A stretch of 10,193 nucleotides of DNA from an uncultured Oscillibacter sp. (GTDB lineage: Bacteria > Bacillota > Clostridia > Oscillospirales > Oscillospiraceae): the NCBI GenBank assembly GCA_947245315.1, contig CAMXNV010000068.1, forward strand, positions 1 to 10,193, in the 5' to 3' direction. Of the stretch, positions 4,967 to 10,193 are shown one piece after another. Below the pieces are notes generated by a model. The model searched no databases, was not told where the DNA came from, and was given only the letters and a program-made list of their open reading frames with translations. The position numbers and the translations under genes are program-made. How positions within the stretch are numbered: the first letter of the stretch is position 1; each line of letters begins with the position of its first letter.

Positions 4967-6086
4967 CTACAGTTACACCAGGCCCCTGTCCCGGAGGCTC
5001 CTGGGCCAGTACGCCCTGAGCCTCTTCGGCTGCCTGGGGGTCCTCTGCTTCCTGCTCCTGGCCAGCGTCTTCTTTTTCTCCACCTTCTCCTTTTGGCAAA
5101 ACAGCGTCATCCTGACCTACCTCGTTTACTTTGGCCGGGAGTACACGCTCCTCCTCTTCCTCCTCGGCCTGGCCACCTCCTGGATTGCCTGCACCGTCCA
5201 CTTCATCCGCAAGCCCCTGGACTACCTGGACGAGATGGTGGAGGCGGCGGAGCAGCTGAGCCGGCCCGGCGAGGAGCCCATCCTTCTCTCCCCGGAGCTG
5301 TCCATCCTGGAGGAGCACCTGAACTGGGCCCACAGCCAGGCCCTCCGGGACCAGCGGGCCGCCCGGGAGGCGGAGCAGCGGAAGAACGACCTGGTGGTCT
5401 ACCTGGCCCACGACCTGAAGACCCCCCTCACCAGCGTCATCGGCTACCTGACCCTCCTCCGGGACGAGCCGGACCTGCCCCCGGACCTCCGGGCCCGGTA
5501 CACCGGCGTGGCCCTGGACAAGGCGGAGCGGCTGGAGGACCTCATCAACGAGTTCTTCGACGTGACCCGCTTCAACCTCACCCACATGGAACTGGAGCGC
5601 CGCCCCTGCGACCTGAGCCGCATGCTCCAGCAGGTGGCCAGCGAGTTCGCCCCCCTGCTGGAGGAACGGGGCCTCACCGCCGCCCTGGACCTGCCCGAGG
5701 CCCTGTCCTATCCCTGCGACCCGGACAAGCTGGCCCGGGTGTTCGACAACCTGCTGCGCAACGCCTGCCACTACGCCCAGGAGGGCACCGCCGTGGACAT
5801 CGCCGCCCGGGCGGAGGAGGACGGGGCCGCCCTCCTCACCTTCACCAACCGGGGCGTCACCATCCCCCCGGACAAGCTGGGGCGCATCTTCGAGCAGTTT
5901 TTCCGCCTGGACTCCTCCCGGGCCACCCATACCGGCGGCGCGGGCCTGGGCCTGGCCATCGCCAAGGAGATCGTGGAGCTCCACGGCGGCTCCATCGCCG
6001 CCCGGAGCGAGGAGGGGGTCACCACCTTCACGGTGCGCCTCCCCGCCCCGCAAGAAATTCACAAGAATTTCGAGGGAAATTCCTAA
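4959..6086 (+). CDS. vanS: VanS-type membrane sensor histidine kinase
   Basis: A 375-residue inner-membrane kinase/phosphatase that controls VanR in response to glycopeptide or its cell-wall effects. Two membrane segments (about 14-36 and 54-77) flank a short external loop, then a HAMP-like region. The H-box is HDLKTPL with His151. The ATPase domain has the N-box DNLLRNACHYA (Asn268), an F-box FEQFFRLDSS and the G2 box GAGLGLAIAKEI (about 327-337). The NRGVTIPPDKLGRIFEQFFRLD region is typical of VanS. It must start at TTG 4959, since the first in-frame ATG is about 95 residues later and ATG 4963 is out of frame. A GGGGGGTG at 4941-4948 could pair with the ribosome through G-U wobbles. Its last codons lie over the first three VanR-box repeats. 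Confidence 0.93.
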   Translation: MNDYSYTRPLSRRLLGQYALSLFGCLGVLCFLLLASVFFFSTFSFWQNSVILTYLVYFGREYTLLLFLLGLATSWIACTVHFIRKPLDYLDEMVEAAEQLSRPGEEPILLSPELSILEEHLNWAHSQALRDQRAAREAEQRKNDLVVYLAHDLKTPLTSVIGYLTLLRDEPDLPPDLRARYTGVALDKAERLEDLINEFFDVTRFNLTHMELERRPCDLSRMLQQVASEFAPLLEERGLTAALDLPEALSYPCDPDKLARVFDNLLRNACHYAQEGTAVDIAARAEEDGAALLTFTNRGVTIPPDKLGRIFEQFFRLDSSRATHTGGAGLGLAIAKEIVELHGGSIAARSEEGVTTFTVRLPAPQEIHKNFEGNS

Positions 6087-6093
6087 GAACTTC
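6054..6093 (+). promoter_or_regulatory. Four phased GAANTTC boxes, probable VanR operator
   Basis: GAAATTC (6054), GAATTTC (6065), GAAATTC (6076) and GAACTTC (6087) start exactly 11 bases apart, each preceded by AA or a close variant. OmpR/PhoB-family regulators, which include VanR, bind direct repeats with about one helical turn of spacing. The boxes sit about 50-90 bases upstream of the inferred vanG transcription start. The first three overlap the end of vanS. Operator function is inferred; the pattern itself is seen directly. Confidence 0.75.
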
Positions 6094-6116
6094 TCAAAAA
6101 AGCCTCCAAACCTTCC

Positions 6117-6163
6117 CCGCCCCGATCTGTTAGGATAAAGCCAACAGATCGGGGCGGCTTTTT
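6117..6163 (+). terminator. Intrinsic terminator between vanS and vanG
   Basis: Perfect 15-base arms CCGCCCCGATCTGTT (6117-6131) and AACAGATCGGGGCGG (6143-6157) enclose an 11-base loop and are followed by CTTTTT. Read-through from vanRS should stop here. The vanG transcript predicted to start near 6143 would lack the left arm and so escape it. Confidence 0.92.
6128..6136 (+). promoter_or_regulatory. Extended -10 box of the vanG-vanXY-vanT promoter
   Basis: TGTTAGGAT gives a TG extension and a four-of-six -10 (TAGGAT at 6131-6136). The matching -35 position (6108-6113, AAACCT) is poor, as expected for an activator-dependent promoter. An alternative -10, GATAAA at 6134-6139, gives almost the same start. 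The box straddles the left arm and loop of the terminator. The inferred start is near 6143. Confidence 0.5.
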
Positions 6164-6190
6164 CCGCCTCCAGGAAAGGTTTGATGGACG

Positions 6191-7234
6191 ATGAAACGCA
6201 TTCTAGTCTTCTTCGGCGGCTGCTCCAGCGAGTACGGCGTGTCCCTCCAGTCCGCCCACGCGGTGCTGACCCACATGAACCGGGAGACCCTCCGCCCCCT
6301 GCCGGTGGGCATCACCCGGGAGGGCCGCTGGCTCTACTACCCCGGCCCCCTCTCCCGCCTCCCGGCGGGGGACTGGCAGGAGGACCCCTCCTGCGTCCCC
6401 TGCGTCCTGCCCCCGGACCGGGGCCGGAGGGCCCTGCTGCTCTCCGGCGGGCGGGCCCTGGAATTTGACGCCGCCTTCCCCGTCCTCCACGGGAAAAACG
6501 GGGAGGACGGCACCCTCCAGGGTCTGCTGGAGCTGGCGGGCATTCCCCTGATCGGCTGCGGGACCCTCTCCAGCGCCCTGTGCATGGATAAGGACCGGGC
6601 CCACAAACTGGCGGCCCTGGCGGGGGTGCCCAGCCCCCGGGGGGCGGTCTTCTCCGCCGGAACTCCGGAAGAGGAGGTCGCGGCGGCGGCGGAACGGCTG
6701 GGCTATCCCCTGTTTGTCAAGCCCGTCCGGGCGGGGTCCTCCTTCGGCGTCAGCCGGGTGGAGGGCCCGGAGGGCCTGGCCCCCGCCCTGGAGGCCGCCC
6801 TGGCCCACGACAGCCGGGTCCTCCTGGAGGAGGCCGTCACCGGCTTCGAGGCGGGCTGTGCCGTCCTGGGGAACCCCGGGGAGACGGCGCTCACCGTGGG
6901 GGCCGTGGACGAGATCGAGCTGTCCGGGGGCTTCTTCGACTTCGAGGAGAAGTACACCCTCAAGACCTCCGCCATCCACTGCCCCGCCCGGCTCTCCCCC
7001 CAGAAGACGGCGGAGCTCCAGGCGGCGGCCCGGACCGTCTACGCCGCCCTGGACTGCCGGTGCTTCGCCCGGGTGGACTTCTTTCTCACGGAGGCGGGGC
7101 GGATTCTCTTCAACGAGGTCAACACCATCCCCGGCTTCACGGCCCACAGCCGCTACCCCAGCATGATGCGGGCCATCGGCCTGGACTTCCCCGCCCTGCT
7201 GGACCGCCTGGTGGAACTGGGGGTGGGGGCATGA
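6191..7234 (+). CDS. vanG: D-Ala-D-Ser ligase, VanG type
   Basis: A 347-residue ATP-grasp ligase, predicted to join D-Ala to D-Ser with ATP in the cytoplasm for altered peptidoglycan precursors. Family landmarks: the Ddl N-terminal loop GGCSSEYGVSLQS with Glu14, HGKNGEDGTLQG, CMDKDRAHK, FVKPVRAGSSFG, the omega-loop EEKYTLK with Lys254-Tyr255, RVDFF, and the metal/ATP motif FNEVNTIPGFT followed by HSRYP. GCGTLSSALCMDKDRAHKL is nearly identical to enterococcal VanG as I recall it. The omega-loop Tyr separates it from VanA/VanB D-lactate ligases, which have a different loop with His. The ATG at 6191 follows AGGAAAGG (6172-6179); ATG 6184 is out of frame. It overlaps vanXY by ATGA. Against calling it a housekeeping Ddl are the downstream VanXY and VanT genes and the upstream VanRS. 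Confidence 0.93.
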   Translation: MKRILVFFGGCSSEYGVSLQSAHAVLTHMNRETLRPLPVGITREGRWLYYPGPLSRLPAGDWQEDPSCVPCVLPPDRGRRALLLSGGRALEFDAAFPVLHGKNGEDGTLQGLLELAGIPLIGCGTLSSALCMDKDRAHKLAALAGVPSPRGAVFSAGTPEEEVAAAAERLGYPLFVKPVRAGSSFGVSRVEGPEGLAPALEAALAHDSRVLLEEAVTGFEAGCAVLGNPGETALTVGAVDEIELSGGFFDFEEKYTLKTSAIHCPARLSPQKTAELQAAARTVYAALDCRCFARVDFFLTEAGRILFNEVNTIPGFTAHSRYPSMMRAIGLDFPALLDRLVELGVGA

Positions 7235-7974
7235 GGGCCGTGACGCTCCGGCGGGACCAGACCGCCCGGGGGCCCCTGATTCTGGTGAACGCCGCCCACC
7301 CCCTCCGCCCCGCCGGGGACCCGGAGCTGACGGCCCCGGACGGCCGCTATCCGGACGTTCTGCTGGAGCGCCGGGCGGCGGGTCTGCTGGCGGCCTGTAT
7401 CCGGGCGGCGGGGGGATTGGAGGACATCGTCCCCGTCTCCGGCTGGCGGAGCCGGGCCCAGCAGCAGTCCATCTGGGACGACACCTGGGCCCGAGAGGGG
7501 GAGGCCTTCACCCGCCGCTACGTGGCCCTGCCGGGGTGCAGCGAGCACCAGACCGGCCTGGCCATTGACCTGGGCAAGCCGGCGGAGCACATGGACTTCA
7601 TCCGCCCGGACTTCCCCTGGGAGGGGGCTTGCGGGGCCTTTCGCCGCCTGGCCCCGGCCTACGGCTTCATCCTGCGCTATCCCCGGGAGAAGGAGGCCCT
7701 CACCGGCATCGGCGAGGAGCCCTGGCACTTCCGGTACGTGGGCGCGCCCCACGCGGCGCTGATGGAGCGGCACGGCCTCTGCCTGGAGGAGTACGGCCCC
7801 TTCCTCCGCACCGGGCCCAAGACCTGCCTCCTCTCCGACGGGCGGCGGATCCGGGTGTCCCGGCTGGCCTGCCCCGGGGAGACGGTGGAGGCGGAGCTGC
7901 CGGAGGGCTGCTGTCAGATCTCCGGGGACAACGACGGGGGCTTCATCCTCACCGTCTGGGAGGCCCCGGCATGA
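7231..7974 (+). CDS. vanXY: VanXY D,D-dipeptidase/D,D-carboxypeptidase
   Basis: A 247-residue zinc peptidase of the VanY/VanX (M15) family, predicted to hydrolyse D-Ala-D-Ala dipeptide and to trim terminal D-Ala from UDP-MurNAc-pentapeptide, so that only D-Ala-D-Ser ended precursors remain. Zinc ligands are His106 and Asp113 (SEHQTGLAID) and His166 (EPWHFR); the catalytic base is Glu163, three residues before the last His as in VanX. Arg73 (SGWRSR) matches the VanX transition-state arginine. No signal peptide or membrane anchor is seen, which fits a cytoplasmic VanXY rather than a membrane VanY. The C-terminal extension (about 185-247) is expected for VanXY. ATGA overlaps at both ends (7231-7234 and 7971-7974) imply coupled translation. 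Confidence 0.93.
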   Translation: MRAVTLRRDQTARGPLILVNAAHPLRPAGDPELTAPDGRYPDVLLERRAAGLLAACIRAAGGLEDIVPVSGWRSRAQQQSIWDDTWAREGEAFTRRYVALPGCSEHQTGLAIDLGKPAEHMDFIRPDFPWEGACGAFRRLAPAYGFILRYPREKEALTGIGEEPWHFRYVGAPHAALMERHGLCLEEYGPFLRTGPKTCLLSDGRRIRVSRLACPGETVEAELPEGCCQISGDNDGGFILTVWEAPA

Positions 7975-10043
7975 CCGCCCCGGCCAAGGGCCCGGCCCTG
8001 GACCGCTTCCGCCTCCCGGCGGCGGCGCTGGTGGTGTGCATCCACACCGGCCCCCTGGCCTCCCTCAGCGCCGGGGCGGACTTCTGGCTGTGCCGCTGCC
8101 TGGCCAGGGTGGCCGTGCCCTTCTTCCTTATGGTCACCGGGCACTTCCTGGCCCGGCGGGGGTGGCGCACCACCGGGCCCTTTCTGAAAAGGACCCTTGC
8201 GATCTACCTGGCGGCGGCGGTCCTCTATCTGCCCCTGAATCTCTACAACGGCGGCTTCCCGCCCCTGGAGTGGGGGCGGCGTCTGCTGCTGGAGGGGACG
8301 CTGTACCACCTCTGGTACTTCCCCGCCCTGATTCTGGGGGTTCTCCTGGTCCGGGGGCTCCTCCGGCTGGGGGAGCCCGCCGCCCTGTTCATCGCCGGGG
8401 GGCTGTACCTCCTGGGCCTGGGCGGGGACAGCTACTTCGGCCCGGCCGCCCGCCTCCCGGGCCTGGGGGCCTTCTACCAGGGGGTCTTCGCCCTCTTCGG
8501 CTATGCCCGGAACGGCTTGTTCTACGTTCCCCTTTTTCTCCTCCTGGGGGCCGCCGGGAGGCGCTGGAGCCCCCGGGCCTCCCGGGCGGGGCTCCTCCTC
8601 TCCCTGGGGCTCCTGAGCGCCGAGGGCTTCGCCCTCCGGGCCCTGGGCTGGCCCCGGCACGACAGTATGTATCTCTCCCTGCCCCTGTGCGCGGTCTTCC
8701 TCTTCTCCCTCCTGCTGGAGCGGAACCAGGGCCAGGACCGGCGGGCCCGGCGGCTGTCCCTGCTGGTCTACCTGCTCCATCCCTGGTGCATTGTCCTGGT
8801 CCGGGCCGGGGCCAGGCGCACGGGGCTGACGGGGCCCCTGGTGGAGAACAGCCTGGGACACTTCGCCGCCGTGCTGGCCGTCTCCCTGGCCGCCGCCCTG
8901 GTCCTGGACGGCCTCCGGCCCCTGCGCCTCGCCCCCCGAGGCCGGGCCTGGAGGGAGATCGACCTCTCCGCCCTCCGGCAGAACGCCCGGGCCCTTCAGG
9001 CCCTGCTGCCCCAGGGCTGCGAGCTGATGGCCGTGCTGAAGGCGGACGCCTACGGCCACGGGGCGGCGCCCTCCGCCCGGCGCCTCCGGCGGGCCGGGGT
9101 CCGGGCCTTCGCCGTGGCCTGCCTGGAGGAGGGGATCGCCCTCCGCCGGGGCGGCGTCCGGGGGACCATCCTGATCCTGGGCTACACCCCGCCGGAGGAG
9201 GTCCCCCTGCTCCGCCGCTGGCGGCTGACCCAGACCGTGGCGGACGAGGCCCACGGCCACGCCCTGGCGGACCGGGGGGAGCCCCTGGACGTCCACCTGG
9301 CCCTGGACACGGGGATGCACCGCCTGGGCATCCCCGCGGAGGACGCCGCCGCCCTGGTCCGGCTCTACCGGCGGCGGGAGCTGCGGATCAAGGGGCTCTT
9401 CTCCCACCTCTGCGTCCCGGACGACCCGGCCCGGGAGGACTACACCAACCAACAGCTAACCCGCTTCTACCAGGCGGCGGACCAACTCCGGCAGCAGGGC
9501 CTGGACCCCGGGAAGCTCCACATCCAGGCCAGCTACGGCCTTTTGAACCTGCCGCCCCAGCCCTGCGCCTACGCCCGGGCGGGCATCGTTCTCTACGGCG
9601 TCCCCAGCGGGGGACCGGCGGCCCGGCGGTGGCCGGAGCTGCGGCCCGTGCTGTCCCTCCGGGCCCGGGTGGCCTGCGTGCGGACGCTCCGCCCGGGGGA
9701 CCGGGCGGGCTACGGCCTGGCCTTCCAGGCGGAGCGGGAGACCCGCCTGGCGGTGCTCACCATCGGGTATGCCGACGGCCTCCCCCGGGCGCTGTCCCAG
9801 CGGGGCGGGCGGGTGCTCCTCCGGGGGCGCTCCTGCCCCATGGCGGGGCGGATGTGCATGGACCAGCTCCTGGTGGACGTGACCGGCCTCCCGGACGTGG
9901 AGCCCGGGGACGTGGCCACCCTCATTGGCCGGGACGGCGGGCTGGAGATTCCGGCGGAGGAGGTGGCGGAGCGCTGCGGCACCATCACCAACGAGCTCCT
10001 GTCCCGCCTGGGTCCCCGGGCCCGGCTGGTCTACCGAAAGTAG
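7971..10043 (+). CDS. vanT: VanT membrane-bound serine racemase
   Basis: A 690-residue two-domain protein. Residues 1 to about 315 form a multi-pass acyltransferase-3-like membrane domain (around ten hydrophobic segments; early His in VVCIHTGPL), thought in VanT proteins to help with L-Ser uptake. Residues from about 325 form a PLP-dependent fold-type III alanine racemase domain: PLP lysine Lys357 (AVLKADAYGHG), DTGMHRLG, AGIVLYG, catalytic Tyr581 (RAGYGLAF), IGYADGLPRAL and GRMCMDQL. In TITNELLSRLG, Asn674 replaces the Tyr found in alanine racemases; it is 16 residues from the end, as is Asn696 of the 712-residue VanT of VanG type, linked to serine acceptance. The reading frame opens at 7629, but the ATG at 7971, overlapping the vanXY stop, is the start. 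It supplies D-Ser to VanG. Confidence 0.95.
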   Translation: MTAPAKGPALDRFRLPAAALVVCIHTGPLASLSAGADFWLCRCLARVAVPFFLMVTGHFLARRGWRTTGPFLKRTLAIYLAAAVLYLPLNLYNGGFPPLEWGRRLLLEGTLYHLWYFPALILGVLLVRGLLRLGEPAALFIAGGLYLLGLGGDSYFGPAARLPGLGAFYQGVFALFGYARNGLFYVPLFLLLGAAGRRWSPRASRAGLLLSLGLLSAEGFALRALGWPRHDSMYLSLPLCAVFLFSLLLERNQGQDRRARRLSLLVYLLHPWCIVLVRAGARRTGLTGPLVENSLGHFAAVLAVSLAAALVLDGLRPLRLAPRGRAWREIDLSALRQNARALQALLPQGCELMAVLKADAYGHGAAPSARRLRRAGVRAFAVACLEEGIALRRGGVRGTILILGYTPPEEVPLLRRWRLTQTVADEAHGHALADRGEPLDVHLALDTGMHRLGIPAEDAAALVRLYRRRELRIKGLFSHLCVPDDPAREDYTNQQLTRFYQAADQLRQQGLDPGKLHIQASYGLLNLPPQPCAYARAGIVLYGVPSGGPAARRWPELRPVLSLRARVACVRTLRPGDRAGYGLAFQAERETRLAVLTIGYADGLPRALSQRGGRVLLRGRSCPMAGRMCMDQLLVDVTGLPDVEPGDVATLIGRDGGLEIPAEEVAERCGTITNELLSRLGPRARLVYRK

Positions 10044-10049
10044 GAGGAA

Positions 10050-10077
10050 GGGGAGAGCCTGTGGGCTCTCCCCCCTT
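10050..10077 (+). terminator. Hairpin after vanT, weak T-tract
   Basis: Ten-base perfect arms GGGGAGAGCC (10050-10059) and GGCTCTCCCC (10064-10073) flank a TGTG loop. Only CCTT follows, so it may end transcription poorly or serve mainly as a 3' stabilising hairpin. The left arm starts seven bases after the vanT stop. Confidence 0.65.
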
Positions 10078-10089
10078 CGATCTGCGGAT

Positions 10090-10115
10090 AAAAAAGGCTC
10101 CCTCTCAGAGGGAGC
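10090..10115 (-). terminator. Minus-strand intrinsic terminator for a gene beyond the right edge
   Basis: Read on the minus strand, GCTCCCTC (10115-10108), a three-base loop and GAGGGAGC (10104-10097) are followed by C and six T residues. This points to a convergent minus-strand gene off the right edge, not visible here. Confidence 0.7.
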
Positions 10116-10145
10116 TGTCGCCGCCGGAGGCGGTGACTGAGGGAG
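10097..10145. repeat. Compound hairpin element, probable dispersed repeat
   Basis: Two hairpins lie back to back: GCTCCCTC/GAGGGAGC (10097-10115) and GTCGCCGCC/GGCGGTGAC with a GGA loop and one G-U pair (10117-10137). A second GAGGGAG at 10139-10145 can pair instead with the first CTCCCTC, enclosing the inner hairpin. The wording GGGAGCTGTC...GACTGAGGGAG resembles intergenic repeats I recall from gut Oscillospiraceae genomes. No open reading frame is evident from 10146 to the end of the window. Confidence 0.6.
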
Positions 10146-10193
10146 TGATCCCCCGGGCTTTAGGGCGGCTCTTTCTCCGCTCAAAGGGCGAGC

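Noticed and set aside
4929..6062. Minus-strand open frame (377 codons) opposite vanS
   Set aside because: Repetitive Gly/Val/Gln/Leu composition with no domain; vanS on the other strand has every kinase motif.
5093..6133. Plus-strand open frame overlapping vanS in another frame
   Set aside because: Pro/Gly/Arg-rich shadow of GC-rich coding sequence without motifs.
6191..7234. VanA/VanB-like D-Ala-D-Lac ligase
   Set aside because: The omega-loop keeps Lys-Tyr, the cluster has a serine racemase, and there is no VanH lactate dehydrogenase.
7629..7970. Upstream extension of vanT into vanXY
   Set aside because: The added 114 residues are an out-of-frame reading of vanXY; the ATG at 7971 forms the expected ATGA junction.
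7914..9452. Long minus-strand open frame (512 codons) opposite vanT
   Set aside because: Its translation is a low-complexity Gly/Pro/Gln/Glu-rich mix typical of the antisense of GC-rich genes, and it lies opposite a well-supported racemase.

Overview
The window is very GC-rich, with codons that nearly all end in G or C, yet its gene set is firmicute: an anaerobic ribonucleotide reductase activase, a DinJ-YoeB toxin-antitoxin pair, low-GC-style intrinsic terminators with AGGAGG-type ribosome binding sites, and a VanG-type glycopeptide resistance cluster. Together these suggest a high-GC anaerobic gut clostridium of the Oscillospiraceae type (Flavonifractor/Lawsonibacter-like). That placement is an inference; no rRNA or other marker is present.

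Left part (1-2812): a heptanucleotide tandem array runs off the left edge and leads into nrdG. After a small terminator hairpin comes an XRE-family regulator with its own strong terminator. A near-consensus promoter then drives a RelB/DinJ-family antitoxin, a YoeB-family toxin and an aldo/keto reductase. These three are packed tightly with no terminator between them and look like one transcript.

Middle (2864-4181): an AraC-family regulator on the minus strand is convergent with the aldo/keto reductase. It is divergent from an unrecognised 81-residue protein that may have an HPr-like fold. The 145-base gap between them holds overlapping divergent promoter signals and an inverted repeat.

Right part (4203-10077): a complete five-gene vanG-type cluster in the order vanR-vanS-vanG-vanXY-vanT. 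VanS senses and VanR responds. VanT (membrane serine racemase) makes D-Ser, VanG joins it to D-Ala, and VanXY removes normal D-Ala-D-Ala and D-Ala-terminated precursors. Peptidoglycan precursors then end in D-Ala-D-Ser, which vancomycin binds weakly. vanR/vanS form one unit with an 8-base overlap. vanG/vanXY/vanT form a second, joined by ATGA overlaps. Between the units lie four GAANTTC boxes exactly 11 bases apart (likely VanR operators) and a strong terminator whose loop appears to carry the -10 box of the vanG promoter. The base composition of the cluster matches its neighbours and no insertion sequence or integrase is visible, so it looks resident rather than recently acquired.

Right edge (10050-10193): a hairpin after vanT, then a compound hairpin element that is also a good minus-strand terminator, probably serving a convergent gene beyond the window. 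No gap longer than 300 bases lacks a gene.
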